A stretch of DNA of 64,000 nt from Nocardiopsis quinghaiensis (GTDB lineage: Bacteria > Actinomycetota > Actinomycetes > Streptosporangiales > Streptosporangiaceae), in NCBI RefSeq assembly GCF_008638365.1, contig NZ_VWVU01000031.1, positions 1 through 64,000 of the forward strand, given 5' to 3'. The translations under genes were made by a program, and so were the position numbers. Shown in pieces: positions 17,225 through 28,775 of the stretch (the first letter of the stretch is position 1; each line of letters starts with the position of its first letter). The notes below the pieces were generated by a model. The model was not told where the DNA came from. It saw only the letters and a program-made list of their open reading frames with translations, and made no database searches.

Positions 17225-18388
17225 GTGCGGGAGTACGCGCTCACCTTCGTCATCGCCGCCGCGGTGACCTACCTGCTCGTTCCACTGGTGCGCCGGTTCG
17301 CCATCGCCTTCGGCGCCACTCCGCCGGTGCGCGACCGCGACGTGCACAAGGAGCCCATCCCGCGTCTGGGAGGGCTCGCCATCTACGGCGGGTTCGCCGC
17401 CGCCCTGCTGATCTCGGCCCAGCTCCCGCACCTGCAGAACGTCTTCGTCGCCGACACCTGGATGGGACTGCTGCTGGCGGGCGGGCTGATCACGGTCATC
17501 GGCGTCATCGACGACCGCTGGGGAATGGACGCGCTGAGCAAGCTCGCCGGGCAGACCGCCGCCGCGGGCATCCTCGTCTGGCAGGGCGTGCAACTGCTGT
17601 GGCTGCCGCTGCCCGGTACGCAGCTCTCGCTGGGACCGTGGCTGGGCGCGATGATCTCCATCCTGCTCATCGTGGTGACCATCAACGCGGTCAACTTCGC
17701 CGACGGACTCGACGGGCTGGCGGCGGGCATCGTCGGCATCTCCGCCTTCGCGTTCTTCGCCTACTACTACGTGGTCGCGGTGGAGCAGGGCTTCGTGCGC
17801 CAGTCCTATCCGGCGATGATCGCGATCATCCTGGCCGGCACGTGCGTCGGGTTCCTCTTCCACAACTTCCATCCGGCCAGGGTGTTCATGGGCGACACCG
17901 GGGCGATGCTGCTGGGACTGCTGCTGACGTCGATCACCATCACGGTGACCGGCCAGTTCGACGCCAACACCGCGCGTGAGGAGTTCAACTCCGGCCTGGT
18001 GGTGTTCCTGCCGGTCGCGCTGCCGCTGCTGGTGATCGCCCTGCCCCTGGCCGACCTGGTGCTCGCCGTGCTGCGCCGGACGCTCGCGGGCAAGTCCCCG
18101 TTCGCCCCGGACCGGGGCCACCTCCACCACCGCCTGCTGGACATGGGACACAGCCACATGCGGGCGGTGCTGCTGATGTACCTGTGGGCGGGCATCGTGT
18201 CCTTCGCCGCGGTGGCGCTGTCGGTGTTCGACTCCCCGGTGATCGTGCTGTCGGTGACCGCCCTGGTGGCCACGTGCGCGGTCGGCCTCATCGTGCTGCC
18301 CCGGCTGCGGAGGCGCGGACTGCGGGCCCGGAGGCGCAAGGAGGGCGTTAAGACGGGTTCAGGTCACGATTCGCGATCCGATGCGTGA
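17225..18388 (+). CDS. WecA/TagO-like polyprenyl-phosphate glycosyl-1-phosphate transferase
   Basis: A 387-residue integral membrane enzyme of the MraY/WecA family with about 11 membrane segments. It transfers a sugar-1-phosphate, usually GlcNAc-1-P, to decaprenyl or undecaprenyl phosphate to start a wall polymer. Family motifs are DRDVHKEPIPRLGGLAI, VIDDRWGMDALSK (Asp-Asp), NAVNFADGLDGLAAG, HPARVFMGDTGAM and the RGHLHHRLL loop. The start is GTG 17225, 12 bp after the Sua5 gene. A basic tail (RRRGLRARRRK) is cytoplasmic. Confidence 0.88.
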   Translation: MREYALTFVIAAAVTYLLVPLVRRFAIAFGATPPVRDRDVHKEPIPRLGGLAIYGGFAAALLISAQLPHLQNVFVADTWMGLLLAGGLITVIGVIDDRWGMDALSKLAGQTAAAGILVWQGVQLLWLPLPGTQLSLGPWLGAMISILLIVVTINAVNFADGLDGLAAGIVGISAFAFFAYYYVVAVEQGFVRQSYPAMIAIILAGTCVGFLFHNFHPARVFMGDTGAMLLGLLLTSITITVTGQFDANTAREEFNSGLVVFLPVALPLLVIALPLADLVLAVLRRTLAGKSPFAPDRGHLHHRLLDMGHSHMRAVLLMYLWAGIVSFAAVALSVFDSPVIVLSVTALVATCAVGLIVLPRLRRRGLRARRRKEGVKTGSGHDSRSDA

Positions 18389-18518
18389 ACGTGGGGTCGC
18401 GTACGGGACCGAACGCCCGTGAAAAGGGGCCGCTGACCTGTGGATACCATGGCGGGAGTGGATGTGGCGAAGGCGACACAAGGCCTGAAAAGGGCCTGGA
18501 ACGGGCACTTTGCGGCCC

Positions 18519-18536
18519 GTTAAGGTCGCGTTAAGG
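18519..18536. repeat. GTTAAGG direct repeat upstream of the atp operon
   Basis: GTTAAGG occurs at 18519 and 18530, 11 bp (one helical turn) apart, about 80 bp before the first atp-cluster gene. It could be a regulator or promoter element; function unknown. Confidence 0.4.
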
Positions 18537-18563
18537 AACCCCCGGATCCACCACCAAAAACCT

Positions 18564-18579
18564 TGTGATAGCTTTCACG
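18564..18579. promoter_or_regulatory. CRP/GlxR-type box upstream of the ATP synthase operon
   Basis: TGTGA-TAGCTT-TCACG matches the CRP-family consensus TGTGA-N6-TCACA at 9 of 10 positions. It lies 36 bp before the start of the first atp-cluster gene. CRP and GlxR proteins control respiratory genes in other actinobacteria. Binding is inferred. Confidence 0.55.
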
Positions 18580-18614
18580 AGCAGGCAACCACTGAACCCC
18601 ACGGAGCTTCGTTG

Positions 18615-19055
18615 ATGCAGGAACACGACGCCCGGACTCTCCGCGGCGCCGCGCTTCCGACGGCCGTCGTCGGCGTGGTCGCGTTGATCGTCGGCTTCGC
18701 CATCTCCGGTACCCAGGGACTCTACGGCGCGCTTTTCGGCGTGCTTCTGGTCATCGGCGCATTCGCCGTCTCGGCCTTCGCCATCTCCTGGACCGGCGGT
18801 CGGCGTCCCGAGCTCCTCCTCCCAGTGGCCTTCCTCGTCTACACCACGAAGTTCGCGATTCTCATGGCCGCCCTGATGTTCTTCCGGGACACGACGGCCC
18901 TGGACAAGGACGTCTTCGGATGGACGGCGCTCGCCTGTGTGCTCGTCTGGCTGGCCGCCCAGGCCGTGGCCGTCAAGAGGAGCAAGCAGCCGACCATCGT
19001 CCCCGCGGACGAACAGGACGAGAACACGGCCGAGGACAGTGAGGCGCACCGGTGA
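18615..19055 (+). CDS. atpI: AtpI-like membrane protein
   Basis: A 146-residue protein with four predicted membrane segments (about residues 12-32, 35-57, 65-88 and 98-117) and an acidic C-terminal tail. Its position as the first gene of the atp cluster and its topology fit the AtpI family, thought to help c-ring assembly or ion supply to the ATP synthase. The ATG at 18615 is used; a TTG directly before it is an alternative. Sequence similarity to AtpI is not obvious by eye, so the symbol rests largely on context. Confidence 0.6.
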   Translation: MQEHDARTLRGAALPTAVVGVVALIVGFAISGTQGLYGALFGVLLVIGAFAVSAFAISWTGGRRPELLLPVAFLVYTTKFAILMAALMFFRDTTALDKDVFGWTALACVLVWLAAQAVAVKRSKQPTIVPADEQDENTAEDSEAHR

Positions 19056-19115
19056 GCCCGCGCGTACGGGCCGGTGTGCGGAGCCTGATCACCTACTGCT
19101 ATCTTCCGGAGCGAG

Positions 19116-19337
19116 ATGAACGGTCAACGGAGCGCGAAGAGCGACTCGAAGGAGTCGCCCAACGCCAACCCGGCCACACTCATCTCGTATCTGCTGGGAG
19201 GCCTCGCCTTCTGGGGCGGCGTCGGCTGGGTCGTGGACTGGGCGCTGGGCTTCTCCGGCCTCTTCCTGCCCATCGGGTTCGGCGTGGGCCTGGTCGGTTC
19301 GATCTACCTCATCTACACCCAGCACGTCCGGTCCTGA
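19116..19337 (+). CDS. AtpZ/AtpI-family two-helix membrane protein
   Basis: A 73-residue protein with a hydrophilic N-terminus and two membrane helices (LISYLLGGLAFWGGVGWVVDW and LFLPIGFGVGLVGSIYLIYT), the pattern of AtpZ-type proteins encoded before atpB. Such proteins are linked to ATP synthase assembly or cation transport. The ATG at 19116 follows GGAGCGAG. It lies between the four-helix AtpI-like gene and atpB in one run. Confidence 0.7.
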   Translation: MNGQRSAKSDSKESPNANPATLISYLLGGLAFWGGVGWVVDWALGFSGLFLPIGFGVGLVGSIYLIYTQHVRS

Positions 19338-19430
19338 CCGAACACTCGGATGCGTCCTCCCGCGCTGAGGGTGGAGCCGCACCGACCACAACACCAAGGA
19401 TTATGTTGCGTCACGACGAAAGGGATCGCC

Positions 19431-20285
19431 GTGGGTGCTGACGTGAACGTCGTCGCGGCGTCCGAATCAGGCTGCCATATCTTCGGCTCCGGCTGCGGTT
19501 TCGAAGCCCCGGGCGTGGGCCTCTTCTCGCCGACGCCGTGGCTCGACTTCGGGCTTCCCGGTGCCGCGGGAGTGAACAAGTACTACCTGGTCGCGGTGGT
19601 CGCGCTCATCATCGCCGCCGCCTTCTGGTACTTCACCACGCGCAGGGCCAAGGTCGTCCCCGGCCGCGGCCAGGGCATGGCCGAGATGCTGGTCGGCTTC
19701 CTGCGCGACCAGGTGACCCGGACCACCATGGGCAAGGAGGGGGACCGGTTCCTCCCCCTGATCGTCACCCTGTTCCTGTTCATCTTCTGTATGAACATCA
19801 TGGGTCTGGTACCCGGCCTCCAGCTGCCGGTGACCACCAGTCTGGCCTTCCCCGCGGTCCTGGCCCTCTTCGTCTTCCTGCTGTGGAACATCGTCGGCGT
19901 CCGCCGCCACGGTGTCGGCGGCCACTTCAAGGCCCGTCTGATCCCCGGTGGCGTTCCCTGGTGGATCCTGCCCATCGTCGTACCGATCGAGGCGTTGTCG
20001 AACTTCGTCATCCGGCCGGCCACGCACATGATCCGTCTGTTCGCGACCATGTTCGCCGGGCACCTGCTGCTCGCACTGTTCGCGGCCGCCGGCTTCTACA
20101 TGTTCAACCCCCTGTCCCAGATGGGCGGCCTCTTCGGCGCCCTCTCCGTGGGGTACTCCGCCATCGCACTGGTCGGCTTCCTGGTCTTCACGGCCTTCGA
20201 GCTGTTCATCATGGCGGTCCAGGCCTACGTGTTCGTCCTCCTGACCTCCATCTACCTCGGTGAGGCCATCGAGGGAGCGCACTAG
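19431..20285 (+). CDS. atpB: ATP synthase Fo subunit a
   Basis: A 284-residue membrane subunit that forms the proton half-channels against the c-ring. The essential arginine is R202 in THMIRLFATMFAGH, and the C-terminal FTAFELFIMAVQAYVFVLL helix is conserved. I choose the GTG at 19431, which follows GAAAGGG by about 7 nt; GTG 19443 is an alternative. It heads the structural genes of the operon. Confidence 0.95.
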   Translation: MGADVNVVAASESGCHIFGSGCGFEAPGVGLFSPTPWLDFGLPGAAGVNKYYLVAVVALIIAAAFWYFTTRRAKVVPGRGQGMAEMLVGFLRDQVTRTTMGKEGDRFLPLIVTLFLFIFCMNIMGLVPGLQLPVTTSLAFPAVLALFVFLLWNIVGVRRHGVGGHFKARLIPGGVPWWILPIVVPIEALSNFVIRPATHMIRLFATMFAGHLLLALFAAAGFYMFNPLSQMGGLFGALSVGYSAIALVGFLVFTAFELFIMAVQAYVFVLLTSIYLGEAIEGAH

Positions 20286-20361
20286 GAAAACGGCCCCCGG
20301 CCTTTTCCGCGTGCATTCATGACCTGTCCGATTCGTAACGTCAGTCCGGCGTCAAACATGA

Positions 20362-21186
<825 letters not shown>

Positions 21187-21187
<1 letters not shown>

Positions 21188-22011
21188 TGCGTGGTGTAAG
21201 CCGCACGTCGCTGACCGAGGTGACCCGGCGCCTGGACGAGAACGTCCTGGCGTCGGCGAGCACCGCGCAGAGCGGCGCCTCCCTGGGCAAGGAGCTCTTC
21301 GAGGTCGTCGCCCTCCTCGGGAGCGAACACTCCCTGCGCCGGTGGCTCGCCGACCAGGCGAACCCGGCCGAGGCCAAGTCCACGCTGGTCGGAGAGCTGC
21401 TGGAGACCAGGGTGTCTCCGTCCGCGGTCATGGTGGCCAGTGACGCGGTCTCGGCCAAGTGGTCGACTCCGCGCGACCTCATGGACGCGCTGGAGCGGAT
21501 GGCGGTCTACGCGACCATCGCTCCTCTCCAGAGCGCCTCGGGGCTCGGCGAGCTGGAGGACGAACTGTTCCGCTTCCAGCGGATCGTCGCCTCCCAGCCG
21601 GACCTGCGCGACGCCCTCACCCGTGAAGGGGCGGCCCCCGAGCTGCGGCTCTCCCTGGTGGAGAACCTGCTCTCGGACAAGGTGAACCCCGCGACGCTGA
21701 CCCTGGTCAGCGAAGCGGTCACCCGGCCCAGGGGCCGTACCCTGGAACAGGCGCTGGAGAACTTCGGACAGCTCGTCGCCGAGCGCGCCAAGCGCTACGT
21801 CGCCGTCGTCCGCAGCGCCGTCGCCCTGAGCGAGAGCCAGCAGTCCCGGCTCGGGGCCGCGCTCTCGCGCGCCTACGACCGCGATATCCACCTGAACATC
21901 GAGATCGCCCCCGAAACCGTGGGTGGCATGTCCATCCAGGTGGGTGACGAGGTCATCGACGGGACCATCGCCGGGCGTATCGCCGAGGTCCAGCGCCGTC
22001 TGGCCGGCTGA
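21187..22011 (+). CDS. atpH: ATP synthase F1 subunit delta
   Basis: A 274-residue subunit joining the peripheral stalk to the top of F1. The C-terminal signature is readable ([30 protein letters not shown], then [20 protein letters not shown]). It is longer than the 177-residue E. coli protein, which is usual for actinobacteria. The ATG at 21187 overlaps the atpF stop by one base. Confidence 0.95.
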
Positions 22012-22076
22012 AAGAACGCAAGGCAAGCACGCACGGCGCCAGCCCGGCGCCATTTGAGAGCAAGGACAACGTAGAG

Positions 22077-23717
22077 ATGGCGGAGCTGACGATCCGACCG
22101 GACGAGATCCGGGACGCGCTGCAGCGCTTCGTCCAGTCGTACGAGCCTGAAGCCACCCGCGCGGAAGAGGTCGGTACCGTCACCTACTCCGGTGACGGCA
22201 TCGCCCGCGTCGGTGGCCTTCCCTCGGCGATGGCGAACGAGCTGCTGCAGTTTGAGGACGGCACCCTGGGCCTGGCCCAGAACCTCGAGATCGGTGAGAT
22301 CGGTGTCGTCGTGCTGGGTGACTTCACCAGCATCGAGGAGGGGCAGCAGGTGCGCCGCACCGGCCAGCTCCTCTCCGTGCCGGTGGGTGACAACTTCCTC
22401 GGCCGTGTGGTGGACCCCCTCGGGGCCCCCATCGACGGCAAGGGCGAGATCGAGACGACCGAGCGCCGTGACCTGGAACTCCAGGCCGCGACGGTCATGC
22501 AGCGCCAGCCGGTCCACGAGCCGATGCAGACCGGTATCAAGGCGATCGACACCATGACGCCGATCGGCCGCGGGCAGCGCCAGCTGCTCATCGGCGACCG
22601 GCAGACCGGCAAGACCGCGGTCGGTATCGACGCGATCATCAACCAGAAGTCCAACTGGGAGTCCGGCGACCCCGACAAGCAGGTGCGCTGCATCTACGTC
22701 GCGATCGGCCAGAAGGGCTCGACCATCGCCAGTGTGCGCGGCGCCCTGGAGGACGCCGGCGCGATGGAGTACACCACCATCGTCGCCTCCCCGGCGTCGG
22801 ACCCGGCGGGCTTCAAGTACCTGTCCCCCTACACCGGTTCGGCCCTGGGCCAGCACTGGATGTACGAGGGCAAGCACGTCCTCATCGTCTTCGACGACCT
22901 GACCAAGCAGGCCGAGGCCTACCGTGCGGTGTCGCTGCTGCTGCGCCGTCCGCCGGGACGTGAGGCCTACCCCGGTGACGTCTTCTACCTGCACTCCCGT
23001 CTCCTGGAGCGCTGCGCCAAGCTCTCCGACGAGCTGGGCGCGGGCTCGATGACCGCTCTGCCGATCATCGAGACCAAGGCGGGCGACGTCTCGGCCTACA
23101 TCCCCACCAACGTCATCTCCATCACCGACGGCCAGGTCTTCCTGGACTCGGACCTGTTCAACCAGGGCCAGCGTCCGGCGATCGACGTCGGTGTGTCGGT
23201 CTCCCGCGTCGGTGGCGCGGCCCAGACCAAGGCCACCAAGAGCGTCTCCGGCACGCTGCGTCTGGGCCTGGCCCAGTACCGCGAGCTCGAGGCGTTCTCC
23301 GCCTTCGGCTCGGACCTGGACGCGGTCTCCAAGCAGCAGCTGGAGCGCGGCGCCCGGATGATGGAGCTGCTCAAGCAGGGCCAGTACTCGCCCTTCCCCA
23401 TGGAGAAGACGGTCGTCTCGATCTGGGCCGGCAACACCGGCAAGCTCGACGACGTCCCGATCGAGGACGTGCGCCGCTTCGAGGACGACTTCCTGGACCA
23501 CCTCTCCCGAGAGCACTCCGGAATCCTCGACACCATCCGTGACACCGGCAAGTTCGACGACGAGACCAAGGGGTCCCTGGAGTCCGCCCTGGAGAAGTTC
23601 AAGCAGGGCTTCCAGACCTCGGCCGGTACCCTTCTGGGCACCGAGGCCGAGACTGAGGCGCTCGACAAGGACCAGGTCGGCCAGGAGACCATCAAGGTCG
23701 CCAAGGGCGGGAAGTAA
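22077..23717 (+). CDS. atpA: ATP synthase F1 subunit alpha
   Basis: A 546-residue non-catalytic nucleotide-binding subunit. The P-loop GDRQTGKT is at 173-180. [17 protein letters not shown] and the arginine-finger region are present. The C-terminus has an extra tail of about 30 residues ([21 protein letters not shown]...), as described for mycobacterial alpha subunits, where such a tail suppresses ATP hydrolysis; whether it does so here is not known. The start is ATG 22077. Confidence 0.97.
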   Translation: MAELTIRPDEIRDALQRFVQSYEPEATRAEEVGTVTYSGDGIARVGGLPSAMANELLQFEDGTLGLAQNLEIGEIGVVVLGDFTSIEEGQQVRRTGQLLSVPVGDNFLGRVVDPLGAPIDGKGEIETTERRDLELQAATVMQRQPVHEPMQTGIKAIDTMTPIGRGQRQLLIGDRQTGKTAVGIDAIINQKSNWESGDPDKQVRCIYVAIGQKGSTIASVRGALEDAGAMEYTTIVASPASDPAGFKYLSPYTGSALGQHWMYEGKHVLIVFDDLTKQAEAYRAVSLLLRRPPGREAYPGDVFYLHSRLLERCAKLSDELGAGSMTALPIIETKAGDVSAYIPTNVISITDGQVFLDSDLFNQGQRPAIDVGVSVSRVGGAAQTKATKSVSGTLRLGLAQYRELEAFSAFGSDLDAVSKQQLERGARMMELLKQGQYSPFPMEKTVVSIWAGNTGKLDDVPIEDVRRFEDDFLDHLSREHSGILDTIRDTGKFDDETKGSLESALEKFKQGFQTSAGTLLGTEAETEALDKDQVGQETIKVAKGGK

Positions 23718-23720
23718 CCC

Positions 23721-24638
23721 ATGGGTGCACAGCTTCGCGTCTATCGCCGGAGGATCCGCTCGACGAAGTCGATGGCGAAGATCACCCGCGCGATGGAGCT
23801 CATCGCCACGACGCGCATCACCAAGGCGCAGCGGGCGGCGGAGGCTGCTGGGCCCTACGCGCGGGAGATCACCCGGGCGGTCTCGGCCCTGGCCAGCCGG
23901 GTGACCTACAACCCGCTGCTGATCGAGTCCGAGAACCCCACCCGTGCGGCCGTCCTGGTCATCACCAGCGACAAGGGCCTGGCGGGAGCCTTCTCGTCCA
24001 ACGTGCTCAAGGAGGCGGACGCCCTCTCCGGACTCCTGCGGGAGGAGGGCAAGGAGGTCCTCACCTACATGGTGGGCCGCAAGGGCGTGGGCTTCTACAA
24101 GTTCCGTGACCGTCCGCTCGAAGGGCAGTGGGAGGGCATCACCGAGCGCCCGACCTACGCGCACGCCCAGGAGATCGGCTCGGCGCTCATGGAGAAGTTC
24201 GCCATGGACGCCTCCGAGGGCGGCGTCGACGAGATCCACGTGATCTCCACGGAGTTCGTCTCGATGCTGACCCAGCGCGCCTCGGCCGCCCGTGCCCTGC
24301 CGCTGGAGATCGAGGAGGTCGACGCGAACGAGCTCGAGGCCGAACAGGGCGCTCCGCTGCCGCTGTACGAGTTCGAGCCCTCCGTGGAGGAGGCGTTGGA
24401 CCGGCTGCTTCCGCAGTACGTGACCAACCGCATCTACTTCGCGCTCCTGGAGTCCGCAGCCTCCCAGCAGGCGTCCCGCCGCGCGGCCATGAAGGCCGCC
24501 ACGGACAACGCTGAGGACCTCGCCAAGAACCTGACCCGCCTGGCCAACCAGGCACGTCAGGCTGAGATCACCAATGAGCTCAGTGAGATTGTCGGCGGTG
24601 CCGACGCGCTCGCTGCTGCCAGCGCGGGAAGTGAGTAA
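23721..24638 (+). CDS. atpG: ATP synthase F1 subunit gamma
   Basis: A 305-residue central rotor shaft. The N-terminal helix (LRVYRRRIRSTKSMAKITRAME) and the C-terminal helix (ASRRAAMKAATDNAEDL) form the coiled coil inside the alpha/beta ring. ITSDKGLAGAFSSNV is the conserved Rossmann-like segment. The start is ATG 23721, 3 bp after the atpA stop. Confidence 0.96.
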   Translation: MGAQLRVYRRRIRSTKSMAKITRAMELIATTRITKAQRAAEAAGPYAREITRAVSALASRVTYNPLLIESENPTRAAVLVITSDKGLAGAFSSNVLKEADALSGLLREEGKEVLTYMVGRKGVGFYKFRDRPLEGQWEGITERPTYAHAQEIGSALMEKFAMDASEGGVDEIHVISTEFVSMLTQRASAARALPLEIEEVDANELEAEQGAPLPLYEFEPSVEEALDRLLPQYVTNRIYFALLESAASQQASRRAAMKAATDNAEDLAKNLTRLANQARQAEITNELSEIVGGADALAAASAGSE

Positions 24639-26087
<1,449 letters not shown>

Positions 26088-26141
26088 AACCGCGCAGCGT
26101 CCGTTGAGGGTGGTGGCGGGCGACGGGCGGGCTAGTTGTTG

Positions 26142-26183
26142 GGCCGGGTCGGTCCCCGCGGATCGTCGGGGACCGACCCGGCC
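26142..26183. other. perfect 17-bp stem-loop between atpD and atpC
   Basis: Arms 26142-26158 and 26167-26183 are perfect complements with an 8-nt loop. No U tract follows, and the last atp gene begins 26 bp later on the same strand. It could limit read-through into atpC or protect the upstream mRNA end. Confidence 0.7.
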
Positions 26184-26209
26184 GAAACCACCCGCTAGCC
26201 GAGGAGTTT

Positions 26210-26605
26210 GTGGCAGTGTCGAAGAAGCTTTTCGTCGAGATCGTCTCTCCCGAACGTGAGATTTGGGCGGGCGAGGGCGACATGGTCATCGCGAAGACCG
26301 TCGAGGGTGAGATCGGCGTTCAGCCCGGGCACGTCCCGCTGCTCTCGCTGCTGGCCCACGACGCCGTCGTTCGCGTGCTGGGTGCGCGGGAGACCGGTGA
26401 GGTCCGGGCCGCCGCGCACAGCGGGTTCGTCTCGGTCTCGGGTGAGGGTCGCGTCTCCATCCTCGCCGAGACCGCCGAGCTCGCGGAGGACATCGATGTG
26501 GACCGTGCGCGTACGGCGCTGAAGAGCGCGGCCGAGTCCGGCGACGACGTCGCCCTGGGCCGTGCAAGCAGCCGCCTGCGCGCTGCTGGCGAGGAAGTCG
26601 CCTAG
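26210..26605 (+). CDS. atpC: ATP synthase F1 subunit epsilon
   Basis: A 131-residue central-stalk subunit and regulator of ATP hydrolysis. The N-terminal beta-sandwich (VEIVSPEREIWAGEGDMVIAKT, GEIGVQPGHVPLLSLL) is complete and the C-terminal helical part is present. The start is GTG 26210 after GAGGAG; a GTG at 26216 is a less well spaced alternative. It ends the ATP synthase operon. Confidence 0.95.
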   Translation: MAVSKKLFVEIVSPEREIWAGEGDMVIAKTVEGEIGVQPGHVPLLSLLAHDAVVRVLGARETGEVRAAAHSGFVSVSGEGRVSILAETAELAEDIDVDRARTALKSAAESGDDVALGRASSRLRAAGEEVA

Positions 26606-26629
26606 CGTACCGGGACGGCGGAACGAGTA

Positions 26630-27118
26630 GTGGGCATGGAACGGCTGCTGCCTGGCACACCGTGGTTGGAGTCCGCGCAGTGGGTGTTCTACGCCCTGCT
26701 CCTCGTCCTCCTGGCGCTGGTACTCGCCGTCACCCTGCGCCGCTGGGTCCTCGTACGGCGCGGCGGCGCGGTGGAGTGCTACCTGCGCGCCGTCGGAGTG
26801 CGGGGCCGGAGGGGCTCCTGGCGCATCGGTTTCGGCCGGTACGGCACGGAGAGCCTGAGCTGGTTCCCCATCTTCTCACTCAGACCGCGGCCGACAGCGA
26901 ACCTGTCGCGCCGCGGTCTCGTCGTTGTGGGGAGGCGTGCCCCCGAGGAGGGGGAGGACCTGCCGGTCGACCTGACCGTGCTCCGCGTCGGCTGGCTCCG
27001 CGCGGACGGCTCCGACCCCCGGGAGCCGTCGTACGAGATCGCCATGAACGAGGGCACTCTGACCGGTTTCCTGTCCTGGCTGGAATCGATGCCGCCGGGG
27101 ACCCACTGGGAGAGCTGA
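26630..27118 (+). CDS. DUF2550 membrane-anchored protein
   Basis: A 162-residue protein with one N-terminal membrane helix (WVFYALLLVLLALVLAVTL) and a cytoplasmic or wall-facing domain starting RRGGAVECYLR. It matches the DUF2550 family found directly after atpC in actinobacteria. The function is unknown. The start is GTG 26630 or the ATG at 26636. It lies 24 bp after atpC and may be part of the operon. Confidence 0.75.
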   Translation: MGMERLLPGTPWLESAQWVFYALLLVLLALVLAVTLRRWVLVRRGGAVECYLRAVGVRGRRGSWRIGFGRYGTESLSWFPIFSLRPRPTANLSRRGLVVVGRRAPEEGEDLPVDLTVLRVGWLRADGSDPREPSYEIAMNEGTLTGFLSWLESMPPGTHWES

Positions 27119-27169
27119 GACGCCGTGTCGGTGACGTGCGGCGGCGCTTCCCGTACCTAGTATGGCCGC

Positions 27170-27466
27170 ATGATCGTTGCCTTCTCCGTAGCTCCCCTCG
27201 GTACCGGTGAGTCCGTCACCCCCGCTGTCGCCCGCGCTGTGAAGGTGGTCCGGGAGAGCGGACTGCCCAATGAGACCGGCCCCATGTTCACCACCGTCGA
27301 GGGTGAGTGGGACGAGGTCATGGACGTGGTCAGGCGCGCCGTGGAGGCCGCCAAGGAGGGCGCCCCCCGGGTGACCTTCACCCTCAAGGCCGACATCCGC
27401 GAGGGCGTCACCGACGCCCTGCACGGCAAGGTCGAGGCCGTCGAGCGCGAACTCGACAACCTCTAG
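27170..27466 (+). CDS. MTH1187-family thiamine-binding protein
   Basis: A 98-residue ferredoxin-like-fold protein of the MTH1187/YkoF (DUF77) family. MIVAFSVAPLGTGESV, the GLPNETGPMFTTVEGEWDEVM core and the C-terminal HGKVEAVERELDNL are characteristic. Family members bind thiamine or related cofactors; the cellular role here is not known. The ATG at 27170 is the only good start. Confidence 0.85.
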   Translation: MIVAFSVAPLGTGESVTPAVARAVKVVRESGLPNETGPMFTTVEGEWDEVMDVVRRAVEAAKEGAPRVTFTLKADIREGVTDALHGKVEAVERELDNL

Positions 27467-27518
27467 AGGGCGCGGGCCCCTTCCGGAGGGACCCCTGGAC
27501 ACGGCAGGATGCGGTTCC

Positions 27519-28034
27519 ATGTGCGCCTCTCGACTCTCCGGGCCTCCCGTCCTCGCGCTCCTGGTGTTCCTGCTCGCCGCCTGCCAGCCGGCGGGCGGCC
27601 ACGTCGGCGCGGTGGCCACGGGCCACTTCAGCGCCGCGCACAAGTTCCCCGTCCTGCTCGTGGCCTGGTGCGGCGAGACCGGGCCGCGACAGGTCGACCT
27701 GGTCGGCGGACAGCTGCGAAGGCACCTGGTCGCCACACGCGAGTTCGACGGGAACCGGCTGGAGGTCGACCTGTCCGCGCCCGGTGACGACTGGCGGATC
27801 ACCGACGGGGCGGGTGAGCCCGTCTACCGGCTGGTTCCGGAGTCGGAGCGGGAGGAGTACCTCGTCGGGATCGGGTCCGAGCCCGGTGAGCCGGGGGAGG
27901 GCACGGAGCACGACATCGGCACGGTCGTGTTCACGACCGGGGCGATGGCCGACGACGAGGGCGTGTACGCCAGGGCCGAGGGCGTCTCGGAGGCGGAGTT
28001 CGCCGCCCGTGAGGACTTCCCGCCCGAGTGCTGA
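27519..28034 (+). CDS. predicted lipoprotein
   Basis: A 171-residue protein with a lipoprotein signal: basic start (MCASRLSG), hydrophobic stretch (VLALLVFLLA) and lipobox LAAC at about residues 19-22. The mature part is acidic and contains one further Cys near the middle and a C-terminal Cys. I do not recognise a domain. It is expected on the outer face of the membrane. Confidence 0.65.
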   Translation: MCASRLSGPPVLALLVFLLAACQPAGGHVGAVATGHFSAAHKFPVLLVAWCGETGPRQVDLVGGQLRRHLVATREFDGNRLEVDLSAPGDDWRITDGAGEPVYRLVPESEREEYLVGIGSEPGEPGEGTEHDIGTVVFTTGAMADDEGVYARAEGVSEAEFAAREDFPPEC

Positions 28035-28110
28035 GAGCGCCGTGCGCCCGGAGGCGCGGGGCGCGCCCGGCCCGCGGGAGGGGTGACGGGCCGGACGCGG
28101 TTCGGAGCGG

Positions 28111-28557
28111 TCAGCCGACCTGCGAGTGGGCGTGACCGGTCGGGAGCGTGTCGGAGAAGTACTCCTTGGCGCTCCTGGAGTTGGCCAGGCCCGCCACGGT
28201 CAGGGCGAAGGCCGCCGTGATGATCTCGGGTACGGCGCTGACCGGGGTGAACAGCAGTGCGAGGATGACGACGGCGTAGCCGACGTTGACCGCGGTCACC
28301 GCCTTTCGCGCGCGGGGACGGTTCCGGCTGACCATGACGGCCAGGACGATTGCCGCCGCGCCGTACACCAGCCCGATGGCCGCGGCGGTCAGTACGGCCC
28401 AGGTGGGTACTTGGGCGCTCTCGGCGACGACGCTGACGGTCTCCATGGCGACGGCTCCGGCGAGGGCCAGCAGGCTCATGACGATCTGGTAGATCGCGAT
28501 CAGGATCAGCAGGACGAAGACTGCCGTGACGGCAGCCGGTCTGGCTCCGGTGGTCAT
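28111..28557 (-). CDS. four-helix membrane protein of unknown function
   Basis: A 148-residue protein with four predicted membrane helices (about 9-37, 50-75, 85-103 and 105-125) and a histidine-containing tail (LPTGHAHSQVG). The ATG at 28557 is chosen because upstream codons of the open frame look unlike membrane-protein coding sequence. It stands alone on the minus strand, converging on the lipoprotein gene. I do not recognise a family. Confidence 0.6.
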   Translation of the reverse strand: MTTGARPAAVTAVFVLLILIAIYQIVMSLLALAGAVAMETVSVVAESAQVPTWAVLTAAAIGLVYGAAAIVLAVMVSRNRPRARKAVTAVNVGYAVVILALLFTPVSAVPEIITAAFALTVAGLANSRSAKEYFSDTLPTGHAHSQVG

Positions 28558-28722
28558 GTACGCCCCGTTCCTTGGTCGTGGATCCGTATAACGGACCCAT
28601 AACCTTGTTTTTGCGGGCGACACATCATTTCCTGAACATTCTTCGTCCTCGCAGGTGGGGAAGCCGGCCCGGGGACGTGCGCGGAGGCGGGAACGCGGAG
28701 AGGGGTCCGCTTCCATGGAGAC

Positions 28723-28752
28723 GGGGTCCCCTTTCCCGGGGCAGGGGACCCC
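28723..28752 (-). terminator. hairpin after the adenosyltransferase gene
   Basis: A perfect 9-bp stem GGGGTCCCC/GGGGACCCC with a 12-nt loop, 24 bp beyond the minus-strand stop at 28776. Confidence 0.5.
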
Positions 28753-28775
28753 AGGGCGGGTCCGCCGGACACGCC

